This document shows, one piece after another, positions 34,985 to 45,192 of a stretch of 64,000 bases of DNA. Positions within the stretch are counted from its first letter, which is position 1. Each line of letters opens with the position of its first letter. The stretch is from Larix kaempferi (Eukaryota > Streptophyta > Pinopsida > Pinales > Pinaceae): positions 434,001 through 498,000 of the forward strand of contig BSBM01001941.1 in the NCBI GenBank assembly GCA_027924585.1, read 5' to 3'. A model generated the notes under the pieces. The model saw only the letters and a list, made by a program, of their open reading frames with translations, was not told the DNA's origin and did not search any database. The translations under genes and the position numbers were made by a program.

Positions 34985-35687
34985 ATGGTTGTCACCCGCA
35001 CAGGAGCAAAAACCATGGAGGAAGAACTTGCATCCCTCAAAACCAAACTCCAAGATCTGGATGAAAAATTTCTCGGCCTCCATCTTGAGCATTCAGCCAT
35101 GAAAATAAATGACAGTCAGAGTCTTCTTTAGACAATGGGTTCTCTTCTTCCAGCAATTTCCATGGTCCGAAGCTTGATTTTCCTCGCTTCAATGGTACTG
35201 ATCTGACTGGATGGATCTATCAGGCAGAATAATATTTCAGTCTGCATACTACTTTTGATTTCAACAAAGTTCTACTTGCATCCTTTCATTTGGAACAAGA
35301 ATCTCTTCAATGGTACCGTTGGTACATCAAGGCTCATGAAGAGCCAAAACGGCCATATTTTTTACAGCTCCTTTTGCAACAATTTGGTCCTAGTGCTTTT
35401 GATGATTTCACAAGAGCCCTCACTAAACTTCGCCAAATTGGCACTGTGAGAGAGTATCAAACAAAATTTGAGAAACAAGCTAACCACACAAAAGGATTAC
35501 CTAATGACTTCTACATGAGTTGTTTATCAGTGGTCTAAAGGATGCAATCCTATCTGAGGTCAAAATGATCTGTCCCAACATAATGATGGAAGCCCTGGGG
35601 TTCGCTAAGTTGGCAGAAGACAAGATTGCAGCCCAACAATGCTCCAAACCCACTTTTATTCCTTTCATAAATATGGGTTCTCAATGA
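34985..35687 (+). pseudogene. gag: Reina-C gag (capsid part)
   Basis: ATG 34985 (MVVTRTGAKTMEEELAS). Stop at 35127-35129, then the capsid domain, including SLQWYRWYIKAHEEP from 35290, with a one-base deletion at about 35524 (CLSVV instead of CFISGL). It ends at TGA 35685-35687, the position also used in A and E, directly after NMGSQ. Confidence 0.85.
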
Positions 35688-36439
35688 CTTCCCATCCCGC
35701 TAGCTCCTCGAACAACTCTTATCAAGCATTTGTTTGAAACAGAGATGTGGGCATGCATAGAAAAAGGGATTTGTTATAATTGTGATGAGAAATTCACTCG
35801 GGGACATAGATGTGTTGAGCAAAAGATTTATCTCTTGGATGTGGATTCTCCGCCTGCCTCTAAAATTGGTGAAGAAGCTCCAAATACAATAGATGATCAA
35901 GTCGACATTCAAGAGCTTCCTATTGACCCTCTGTCTTAGGATGAACACCCAGAGATATCTCTCCATGATTTAGCCAGAGTCACCCCCCCCAAACAATGTG
36001 GGTCATGGGTTATTTCAAGAAGCTTCCTCTTACAATACTCATTGATTCTGGTAGCACTCATAACTTCATTGACCCTCGGATCGCCAAACAGGATGATTTT
36101 TTTGTCCATCCTTGCTCCAACTTTGAAGTCATGGTTGCTAATGGGGGCACCTTACCTTGCAAATGGAAGTGTCGCAATGTGTGTATCTCTATGGGATATT
36201 ATAACCTGCGCTCTGACATGTTTTACTTGGCCTTAGGAGGATGTGATGTGGTTTTGGGTGCTCAATGGCTACGCACACATGGCCCCATCTTATGGGATTT
36301 TGCTGAACTTTGGATGCAGTTTTCAACGAATGGACAAAAACACACATTGACAGGATTACAACCAGGGCCTCTCCGCATCATCAGTTCACATCGCATGGAG
36401 AAATTCCTTAAGAAGAATTCACACGGTGTCATTGCTTAG
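35688..36439 (+). pseudogene. Reina-C zinc knuckle and protease
   Basis: Zinc knuckle CYNCDEKFTRGHRC within 35730-35939 (intact), then a TAG at 35937-35939. Protease in 35996-36439: PLTILIDSGSTHNFIDPRIA with the catalytic D-S-G intact, and CDVVLGAQWLRTHGPI. It stops at 36437-36439 in the protease-RT linker. The linker motif GLQPGPLRIISSH is the point from which the A and E pol remnants also read. Confidence 0.85.
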
Positions 36440-37330
36440 ATCCATTCTATTCAGATGCAACCATCAACAGTCTTCACTACTCCTTTGGATCTACAACAAA
36501 TTCTGGATTGATATACAGGTGTCTTTGTTGAACCAGTGGGCTTGCCACCTTCATGTCCAGAGGACCATCATATTCATCTTCTTCCTGGAAGCGTTCCTCC
36601 CAACATCAGAGCCTATCACTACCCATTTCACCAAAAAACAGAGATTGAAATGCTCGTTCGGGACTTACTGAAGCAAGGTATTATTCGCCCAAGCACTATT
36701 TCCTTTTCTTCACCAATTCTTCTTGTCCTAAACAAATATGGGTCATGGTGCCTCTGCATTGACTTTCGAGCACTTAATCACCTCACAATCAAGGATAAGT
36801 TTCCCATTCCTGTTGTTGATAAGCTTATTGATGAGCTTCATGGTGCTCAATTTTTCTGCAAGTTGGATCTTCGTTCTGGGTATCATCAAATTCAGATTCA
36901 TGAGTATGATATCCATAAAACAGCTTTCCGCGCACATGATGGGCACTATGAGTTTTTGGTCATTCCCTTTGGCCTCACTGATGCTCCTTCCACATTCCAG
37001 GCATTGATGAATAAAATATTCTGGCCCTACTTACGGAAATTCATTCTTGTATTCTTTGATGATATCCTCATCTACAGTAAAACATGGGCTGAACATCTCC
37101 AACATCTAGATCTTGTAATGCAACTTTTCTATGACCATCATCTCCACACCAAATAGTCTAAATGTGTTTTTAGATAGAAGGAAGTAGAGTATCTTGGGCA
37201 CATTATTTCAGCACAAGGGGTTCGCGTGGATCCTCCCAAAATAGCTTCCATTAACAATTGGCCGCATCCTCAGACACTCAAGAGCCTTCGTGGTTTTTTG
37301 GGGTTGACTGGCTACTACCACAAGTTTGTC
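36440..37330 (+). pseudogene. pol: Reina-C reverse transcriptase
   Basis: 206 open codons from 36536: [85 protein letters not shown], and the catalytic box [16 protein letters not shown]. Stop at 37154-37156 after HHLHTK, then a second stop, then [18 protein letters not shown] and [19 protein letters not shown]. Both catalytic motifs are intact. This whole domain is missing from Reina-A and Reina-E. Confidence 0.85.
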
Positions 37331-38160
37331 AAGGATTATAGCAAGATTGCAGCTCCATTAAATTCTCTATTAAAAAGGATGCTTTTACATGGACACATGC
37401 TATTGAGTTTGCATTTGACAGACTTAAACAAGCTATGTGTACTACACATGTTCTAGCTATGCCCAATTTTTTCAAGCCCTTCACTATTAAGAGTGATCCT
37501 TCTGGAAATGGAATTGGTGTTGTTCTCCTTCAAGATGAACATCCCATTGCATTCACCAGCAAATCCCTTCTAGGTAAGAATTTAGATTCGTCTACATATG
37601 AGAAGGAAATGATGGCTATTTTGTATGCAGTGCTGCTGCAGTGGCGACCATACTTATTAGGGAATCATTTATGCATCAAGACTGATCACCAAAGTTTGAA
37701 ATATTTCCTAGAACAACATGTATCCTCCCTAGCACAATAGAAATGGGTTAGCAAACTCATGGGTTATGACTATGAGATCACTTACAAGAAGGGAAAGGAC
37801 AATATTGTGGCGGATGCCCTTTCTCGCACATTTGATGACCAAGTTTCTCTTTCAGCTATTTCTATGCCTGTTCCAAATTGGTTGCAATCTATTCAACAGG
37901 GCTATGCTAATCACTCTTCATTATCTCAAATAATCCAACGCTTGGCCAACAACCCTTCTTCTGTACCACATTACTCTTGGGATGGTGCTTCCCTGAGATA
38001 CAAGGGTCGTTTGGTGCTTCCCCAAAGCACAGATCTTCACCAGGATGTCTTCTATGAAATCCATGCTTCTCCATCGGTAGGGCACTCTGGGTTCCTCAAA
38101 ACATATGAGTGGGAACGACGTAACTTATTTTGGCAGGGAATGAAAAGGACAATTCAATAG
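37331..38160 (+). pseudogene. pol: Reina-C RNase H and integrase zinc finger
   Basis: After a one-base frameshift near 37380, the RNase H shows FTIKSDPSGNGIGVVL (Asp), YEKEMMAILYAV (Glu), CIKTDHQSLKYFL (Asp) and DNIVADALSRT (Asp); TAG at 37738-37740. The pre-integrase stretch SSLSQIIQRLANNPSSV follows, then the zinc finger IHASPSVGHSGFLKTYE and ECDTFQ, where the usual C-x2-C ends in a changed second Cys. TAG at 38158-38160. Confidence 0.85.
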
Positions 38161-39000
38161 ATGGTGGTTGAATGTGATACCTTCCAGCGCAATAAGGGTG
38201 AAATGACACTCCTTCCAGGATTGCTCGAACCCTTTCCCATCCCGACATGGATTTGGATAGATATTTCTATGGATTTCATTGAAGGGATCCTTAAATTTGG
38301 ATTGAAGACATTGATTTTGGTTGTGGTTGATTGCCTCTTCAAATATAGTCATATTTGTGCTCACAGCCATCCCTATACAACCTCCTTAGTCACTCAATTT
38401 TTCTTGGACCAGATCTTTCATCTTCATGGAATCCCTTCTTCCATTGTCTTGGATCGTGATGCGACCTTCACCAACCATTTTTGGACAGAAATATTTTGCC
38501 ACACTGGCACCAAACTGAAGATGAGTTCAGGGTATCACCCACAAAAAGATGGTCAGACTGAAATTATCAATAAATGCTTGGAAACTTATCTTCATTGCTT
38601 CACCTTTGAACAACAATATCAATTGGAAAAGTGGCTCCCTCTCGCTGAATGGTGGTACAATACCTCTTACCACACTCCCTCTAAAATGAATCCATATGAA
38701 GTAGTCTATGGTCAGGCACTGCCAGTTCTTCTTCCATACACCCCCAGCAGTTCACCAGTTCAGGAAGTTGACACGGTCCTTTGAAACTACGACCAGATTC
38801 TTCTCATTTTGCGGGACAATCTTCACATGGAAATAAATCGAATGAAGCAACAAGTCGATCAACACCGTTCTGAGTGCACTTTTCATGTAGGTGATATGGT
38901 TTTTCTTCATCTACAACCTTACAATCAATCCTCCTTGAAACTCAAAGGGCATCATAAGCTCGCTCCAAAGTTCTATGGGCTAGATAGGATTCTTTAGAAG
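38161..39000 (+). pseudogene. pol: Reina-C integrase core
   Basis: 207 open codons with the D-D-35-E triad: ISMDFIEGI, VLDRDATFTNHFW and DGQTEIINKCLE. Followed by WLPLAEWWYNTSYHTPSKMN and PYEVVYGQ, then a TGA at 38782, and the C-terminal part MKQQVDQHRSECTFHVGDMV to 38997 with a GPYR-like FYGLDRIL before TAG. The triad is complete, so the ancestral copy was recently competent. Confidence 0.85.
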
Positions 39001-39300
39001 ATTGGGTCTGTTGCTTATAAGTTGGAACTTCCTCCTTCCTGCATTCATCCAATATTTCATGTCTCTTCTTTGAAGAAAGTTCTTGGCACCAAAATCAGAG
39101 GACAAAATATTTTAGCAGAACTGGATAATAAAGGATCCATCCTTTTGGAGCCGGAGGCATTCCTTAATTGGTGCACTCATCAGTTTCGCTCTCGCTCTAT
39201 CACAGAGGTCTTAATTCAGTGGCATGCCATGCAACCAGCGGATGCTACATGGGAACCACTCCTTCAGATTCAGAAACAATTTCCACATCTAAAGCTTTGA
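39001..39300 (+). pseudogene. Reina-C integrase C-terminus and chromodomain
   Basis: Reads VAYKLELPPSCIHPIFHVSS, then LEPEAFLNWCTHQFRSRSIT and the chromodomain core EVLIQWHAMQPADATWEPLL, ending FPHLKL and TGA. It sits directly before the polypurine tract (39317-39329). The presence of a chromodomain places the element among chromoviruses. Confidence 0.85.
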
Positions 39301-39329
39301 GGACAAAGATTTTTCCAAGGGGGAGGGGA

Positions 39330-39670
39330 TGTTAGGAACCAATGTATTTACTTTGCTAGTATATTGTTGTTGGACGCATATGCTTTGTAAGTCGCCACGT
39401 AGTAGTTTTTGATCCATAGTTTTTATTATTGTTGTTGGACGCATATGCTTGACCCATAGTTTGTATTGGCCCATGGTATTGACCCACAGTATTGGTGCCT
39501 AGACTTAGTATATATGTTTGTGTTGAGTCCAATGAAGGCACCGTGAAGTTATTTTGTATTGAGCTTGCTCAAAGGAGGTTTCCCCCTCGAAGTGGTCTGC
39601 GATCAATAAAATTATTCTGTGATATGATATATCATGTATTTCATAAATTAATTGTTGCAGGTTCTTCTCA
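39330..39670 (+). repeat. Reina-C 3' LTR
   Basis: 341 bp, TGTTAGGAACC...GTTCTTCTCA, followed by CACCT. A deletion of about 25 bp removes the second TTTGTAAGTCGTCCCGTAGT block. Confidence 0.9.
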
Positions 39671-39958
39671 CACCTCTCCCTAGTGGATACACATGGCCCC
39701 TTCTCATTCGTTTCCTGCTTAGCCAGTTTTCTTGATATTTGATTGCAATATTTAGTATTTACATCATTTACAATGTATCATGGCTTAATAGCACATGGAT
39801 TATCAAAATGTCAAATACTTGCCTTTTAAATAAAACCTGGACATCCTCTCGTGGGGACTTGGCCTTAAGCTCCACACTAGGGAAAACACACATTGCATGT
39901 ATACAATATTTACATTGAAACCAATAAACCCTAAGGGTCAAAATAGGGGTATTACAAT

Positions 39959-40925
39959 TGTTACATCTAAATATTTCCATCATAAGACTCAGTGCAAACA
40001 TCCCAGAAGTTTCCATGACTAGGAAGTCAAATTGGAGAAGTTACTGACCCCCTTTCCATAGGGTCTAGTTGGGTCAGCGCAGGTTTCTCCCTAGGAACTT
40101 GCACCCAACTAGGTCAGGCGCAGTTGATCACCTGATGGATTGCACCATCAGCTCATGTCACCCTTGTACATCATGCGCTGGTGTAGGTTGGCCTAATGAA
40201 ACTTGCACCGATGTCAGTTAATGTGGATAAAGGGAATCTTCGAGCGATTTCTCGAAGGTTTATGATTTGGATCTCTATCCCTAGCTTGTAGTTGATCTGG
40301 CATTCGGTGCCCTAACCCCTTGGGAGGATCCCTTAGTCCTCTCCCACTATTTCTCAACCTATCATGTCCTCCTAGTCCTATATATATGAGGCTCCTCTCC
40401 ATTCCAAGGGGAGGAAGGCTATAACATGCATATGCTGGTGGAATAAGCTTAGGAGATCATCATTCATCCCTTGGAGGCACCCATTTCTCCTTAGAGGCAT
40501 TGGCTTGGATTTTTGGAGGAATATTGCGATGTTAGGGCTTGGTTTTAATCTTATCTATTATTTGTATTCCCACTTTTATACAGTAATATAAAACTCTTTC
40601 CATAAATGTCTTGTTGTTCATTTGATATTTATAGTTTACTTCCTTAACTGTTCACTTAGACCAGTTATTGTGTAGATGTTCTATTACTGCTTGTTTGTCT
40701 CTTGCATGTTCTAACAAGTGTTGTAGCTACGGATCTGACGACCGTGGAGCTTGGAGTGACAAAGGAGAAGGAGATCTACAGATCTGAAAGGTAAGATGTT
40801 TACATCACTTAATCTCTAATTCGATCTAGGAAGGTAGATTTGTATTCTGTCTGATTTGTTCTAGATTCGCATTGAACTAGGGAGATCACGCCTTAAGTCT
40901 GCTTTTGGTAGATTGTCCGGTAACA
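39959..40925 (+). repeat. Tat-G 5' LTR
   Basis: 967 bp from TGTTACATC to TCCGGTAACA. It begins only two bases after the Tekay-2 LTR ends (39956). It contains a TATA box at 40379-40387 after a GC-rich stretch, and is followed at 40930 by the PBS. The 3' LTR is not in the window, so age cannot be estimated. Confidence 0.8.
40379..40387 (+). promoter_or_regulatory. TATA box in the Tat-G 5' LTR
   Basis: TATATATAT followed by GAGGCTCC, 546 bp before the LTR end; a plausible U3/R promoter position. Confidence 0.5.
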
Positions 40926-40929
40926 AATT

Positions 40930-40947
40930 TGGCGACCATACTGGGGA
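40930..40947 (+). other. Tat-G primer-binding site
   Basis: TGGCGACCATACTGGGGA, four bases after the LTR end. It starts with TGG as needed to pair with a tRNA CCA end and is not the tRNA-Met site of the other elements here. The tRNA was not identified. A solo LTR has inserted directly after it (40950). Confidence 0.75.
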
Positions 40948-40949
40948 TA

Positions 40950-42382
40950 TGTAATGTCCCCAGCTTGACCCTATTGCATTAATATTGTAAATGATGTAAA
41001 TATTGTCAATTAGTCAAGGCGAGGAGCTCAAGGCCAAGGCCCCGCCACTGACTTATCGTTTTATGTATCGGCAATTAGAATAGGTGCATATGGTTCTTGT
41101 GCTAGAAGTGCACAATGTAAAATCGGACATCATGTAAATATGCAATTTTAATGCAAAACCCACAACCAGCTACGCAATGCAACAAAAGAGATGGGGGCAT
41201 GATATTTACAAGGGAAAGGGAGGGAAATTATTTAAACCCTTGAGCCAATGGTATTAATCCATGTGTCAATGGGGAAACCCATAAACTACCAATACCCATT
41301 TTGTCTCATTCACCCAATCATTTAATTCTTCCAAGAAATTGGTTAAGGCAGTTAATGCCTTGGAAATGAAGAAGTATGGGCAAGCCATCAACCTGGAAAT
41401 TCGTGTTTTTGCTTGTGGGGAAAGAAAACACCCACGAAATGATGCCCAAAGCCATGGGGAATGGGCAGTATTCAGGGATTCACGCAGTTGGAGTTAGCTG
41501 GGACTTTCCCTACACGATTTTCATCCAAATCCTGCATTTTTCCATGCCTGGGAGCTCGTTTTTGCATAGACAGTAGCTTGGGAGAAAAGGGCCATGATTT
41601 GGGGACTGTATGGAGGTCGTTTTTGCCCCTGAATGTCCAAGGACGTTTTTCTAAAAACGGATTGGCTTCCCAGGGTTTTTCCCCATCTCCCCATTTCGTT
41701 TTCGTGTGTTCCCACGTTTTTCTGAGTGGGTTGAAACCCCATCTCATGCATCCCACTGTAGAAAGCGTTTTCCTCATGCCCAGTAATTGTGGTTTTGTTG
41801 TTCAGTGCATCCAGTTTTGGATTTGAACCTGTGAGCAGGAGCTTCGAGAGTGGAAGAGGGCAGATTTGGTTTGATGAGCCCAATGGTGTATCCATAGCTC
41901 CATGGTTGAGCCACTAGCCTAGTAATTCTCCCTTGCCCACCTCTTAACAGCCTGAGAAACCCAACTGCTAGTTGGCTTGGATGATTCTGGCATATCCTTG
42001 GCTATGTGAGAGCCTGTTTCCCTTTTTTTTTCCTTGTGGAGATCGTGCCCAGCTCGGGGGGTGGCAGTGGTGCTGAGAGATTAAGGAGCACACTGGCCTA
42101 CGGTTGGGTGGAACGTTGCAGAAGCGTAGCTGGTTGCTTGGGATTACTTCATTAAGATAAGTATCCTCTTGTGCTATCTTTCAATTGTTTAATGGATGAA
42201 TACCTTGAATGTGAAATGAATGAGTAGTTGAAATTACTTCTGCTGTGTTTTTAAAATCCTTATGCATCTTCATATCTCCATTTAGTATGTGATTGCTCAT
42301 GAAATAAGTTTATGGGGCTGGATGCCCGGTTTGGGATCACGCTCCTCTCCATTGCACTAGTATAATGGGAGGGGACGTGACA
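40950..42382 (+). mobile_element. Solo LTR of the TGTAA...GACA family with target duplication GGATA
   Basis: 1433 bp, TGTAATGTCCCC...GGGGACGTGACA; GGATA at 40945-40949 and 42383-42387. It carries the family box GAGCTCAAGGCCAAGGCCCC (41024-41043) and the segment CTACGGTTGGGTGGAACG shared with the other LTRs of this type. No internal sequence, so solo. ORFs within (for example 41461-41826) show no domain. Confidence 0.9.
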
Positions 42383-42387
42383 GGATA

Positions 42388-44640
42388 CGTGCATTGTTTT
42401 TAAGTTTTCAATTTGAAATTCATCTTCTTTGATTTCTTTGTGAGCCATTTCATTTGCCTCGTAAGTCTTTTTCGCCACCAGATCTTCTCTTTGAAGAGTC
42501 TTTTGACTTCCTTTGAGTCTGTATGCATGATTATCAAACCTTTTAGTTTCTCATTCTTGGATATCTTTTCATCCTTGCATTTGGATTTCGCCCAGCGCAC
42601 CTGGGTAGTATAGCCAGAGTGTCGTACCCTCACAGGCGTGATCTATTTCACTACAACTTGTGCCTTCGGCGCTTAGTTAAGATCTGCATCCTGCGCCACC
42701 GATGCAAATCACATACCCATCACCTACGCCGGGTGCTCTGAGCTCGACCATAGGCTACACCAGGAAGTTAATCCTAGTGCTTAGGACATCCCTTCTCCAT
42801 TTTTGAGTTTCCCTTGATTTGTAGACCTCTCTGTACTGCACTTTCCAGTCAGAGATATTTTGATTTTGCATTGGTAGTGTTTGGACCTATTTGGATTGGT
42901 TTTGTGTTCCATTTTGGACAAGCTTGAGACTTGGTAGTGGTGGACACTTTAGACTCCCCCACCTTCATCCACTTGAACTTTCTTTCCCTCCTCTCCTCAC
43001 CTGATCTAGTTATTGTGTTGGATCTGTTTCCAGACCTCTTTTTGCACACATCATTTAGTTTTTGCTTGCATACGGTTGATTTCGAGTGTCTTGTGTGTTT
43101 TTCAGTTTATTGGAATGCTTGTCATTTTCTTGAGATTTTCTGAGTGATTAGAGTGCTACATGTAGTCTCTTCTTTTCATCCATTTACATTTAAAATCATT
43201 ATTATTATCAAGTGTCATCTTGGTGCATTCATTGGAAAATCAAAAAGTTCTTCATTTTTGCCATTTTTCAAGTTCATTTGAGAATTATTGTAAAAAGTTG
43301 TTTCATGCATTGGAATTCATCATCCATTGATCTTTTGGAAACTTTGAAAAGAAGTTAATTGTTGGCGTTTTTCATGAATCATGAGTTGTTCATTTTCTTG
43401 AAAAATCCAAGTAAAATCAAAATTTTTGCAAAAGTGTTTCCATGCTTGAAGAAGTTATATGCATTTTTGGTTTTCATGCTTTAGGCTATTATAGTGAAAA
43501 TCGAAGAGTTGCGTGCTCTAAGTAGAATTTCTCCCTTTTCATCACTTAGTTTCATTCTAATTGAAAAGACAAAAAGAAAATGCTTTGATTTGGATTTGAT
43601 GTGTTGTTAATTTTCATGTTTTGCTCGAAAAATCGAAAAAGAGTACTTTCATTTGTCATTTTTGGTAGATTTGGGATTTGTTGAAATTTGTTGTTTTGGT
43701 AAAACCACTTGAAAAATATTTCTCCTTCCCGTACATAGTTTTCATCAAAATAAAAAGTGCATTTTTTCCATGTAGTTAGGGCTTGCATTATGCTTACGTT
43801 TATGTACTCACCTCATGCATTCACCTAACCATCCAGATAAAATTAACGGTAGAACTAGGGTAAAATTTTTAGTAACTTGTGTGTTAAGTTAGAGACGTGT
43901 CCTGGCGTCGTAAAACGTGGCAATTGTCGTTATTTTCCTACACTACATTCTAGGGGTATTGTAGTTCTTTCACGTACCAACCAGTATATCGAAGCTCTTT
44001 CACATACCAACCGGTATATCGAAGGCTCTTTCACATAACTTAGGGTATATCGAAAGGCACTTCACGTACTCGACATATATTGAAAGGTATTTCACGTACT
44101 TGTTAGTATATTGAAAGGCTCTTGCCATACGGTTGTTCATTAGACATCACCACTATGGATTTGAGAACCCACTTACCTTGTGTATATCGGGAGACACCCA
44201 TAGGATTCTTGAAATCAATTGAGCTAACCATTTGGCCGTCTTGGCAGAGCAATACACCAAGAACAGCACTCGGGGAGCTACTATGCAAGTACTATCAGGT
44301 AGTCGGGTTATATGGTTAGGGGTACGGTCCTAATCCTCCTTGGTTAGAGCTCTGAAATATTGGGCCAAGTAACTATTGGACCCTAGAGTATATTGCAAGT
44401 TGCGAAGCCTTGACAATCCCGTGAGGTTCCAGGCTTTTGAATCCACACCTATCACATAAGTTTGCTTGCGGCCTTAGTTTGTGTATATTTTTTCTGGACT
44501 ACTTTTCTTTTATTTAGAATACACCTAGGAGAAACTCTGGTTTAGTCACTTTGGCTAACTTTCTTTGGAGAAGGTCCCGTAGAATTTTAAACTTACCACC
44601 CGAATATCCCCTTAATTAGGAGGTAATTTCGAGGGTAAGA
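42388..44640. other. Tat-G leader between PBS and gag, non-coding
   Basis: About 2.25 kb, AT-rich and stop-rich on both strands; short ORFs only. Long leaders are usual in Tat elements. It includes the 31-bp repeat array at 43965-44120 and ends 5' of the gag ATG at 44641. Confidence 0.65.
43965..44120. repeat. Tandem repeat, unit about 31 bp, five copies, in the Tat-G leader
   Basis: Units of the form CTCTTTCACRTACCAACC plus GGTATATCGAAGG repeat five times with growing divergence to the right. Not a CRISPR: no conserved repeat/unique spacer pattern, and a eukaryotic context. Confidence 0.8.
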
Positions 44641-45192
44641 ATGGACCCACACGTCACAGTTGTGTCACCTAAAGTAGGAAACCATACTATGGATTTGGGA
44701 GCACACATGTTTCCTCCAGACTCACCATCCTCCAACTGCTCAAGGGGAGAAGAGGCAGAACCTTCCACTTCACAAGACACATCTCTCCCCCTCGCCTTGC
44801 CAGGAGAGCCTGGATCTTTAGAATGGTTAAATTCATCCCAGGAATACCTTGTGTCTACTGCATTTGGTCCAACTGCACCCTTCTGGGAAACATATCTAGG
44901 TCAACAAGTGGCTCATTTTTCCATTTCATCCCCACCCAGTTGGGCTACTCCTGATGTGCTTTTCGCACCCATTCGTGATCGCTTGGACCAGTTACATGCC
45001 ATGGGCGATGAATTTTGAAGACAAAATCTCTTACGAAGAGATGAAGACACGGAGATACCCACATATCGACATATCTTGATTCGTTCATTATCTTATGATT
45101 CACTGGAACCATCCATCCACAACATGACCACTCATGAACTTGGTCAACCCTCATTTCCTACAAGTACACCCCTTAGATAGGAGATCGGTTCT
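44641..45192 (+). pseudogene. gag: Tat-G gag, N-terminal part
   Basis: ATG 44641 opens 125 codons (MDPHVTVVSPKVGNHTMDLG) to a TGA at 45016-45018; the next 170 bp continue a gag-like, Ser/Thr/Pro-rich text in the same frame with further stops. No structured domain is visible. Placement before the capsid and after the leader makes it the gag start of Tat-G. Confidence 0.55.

Larger units (their letters stand above)
33611..39670 (+). mobile_element. Reina-C: near full-length Reina-like chromovirus inside the Tekay-2 5' LTR
   Basis: 6060 bp: LTRs of 353 and 341 bp, PBS, gag, zinc knuckle, protease, RT, RNase H, integrase, chromodomain and polypurine tract. Target duplication CACCT at 33606-33610 and 39671-39675, identical to that of Reina-B. 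The small size, short LTRs and the integrase wording DGQTEIINKCLETYLHCF point to the Reina lineage. Several stops and frameshifts make it inactive now, but the RT, RNase H and integrase catalytic residues are still there. Confidence 0.9.
20366..39956 (-). mobile_element. Tekay-2: Tekay/Del-like chromovirus whose two LTRs each carry a nested Reina element
   Basis: Internal region 27024-31963 has PBS, gag, zinc knuckle, protease, RT, RNase H, integrase, chromodomain and polypurine tract in gypsy order on the minus strand. The LTRs are 31964-39956 (5') and 20366-27023 (3'). Both contain a plus-strand Reina element after CACATCACCT. Without insertions the LTR is about 2.2-2.5 kb, in keeping with the long LTRs of Tekay/Del. 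The left end is uncertain and no target duplication was confirmed. It is old: catalytic residues of protease and integrase are changed. Confidence 0.85.
31964..39956 (-). repeat. Tekay-2 5' LTR, split by Reina-C and a solo Reina LTR
   Basis: Pieces 31964-32157, 32532-33610 and 39676-39956. On the minus strand it begins TGTAATACCCCTATTTTGAC at 39956 and ends GATGTGACA at 31964. A roughly 67-bp direct duplication lies at 31958-32082 (CACTTTGTCACRTCC ... GGAGACAACCC, twice). Relative to the 3' LTR it lacks about 990 bp at 33412; the junction shares TA with both sides, suggesting an illegitimate deletion. Confidence 0.8.

Noticed and set aside
41461-41895. ORFs of 101-124 codons on both strands
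   Set aside because: They lie in a solo LTR; both strands open by composition only.
43965-44120. Regular 31-bp repeats as a CRISPR-like array
   Set aside because: Head-to-tail tandem repeats with no unique spacers, in a plant retroelement leader.
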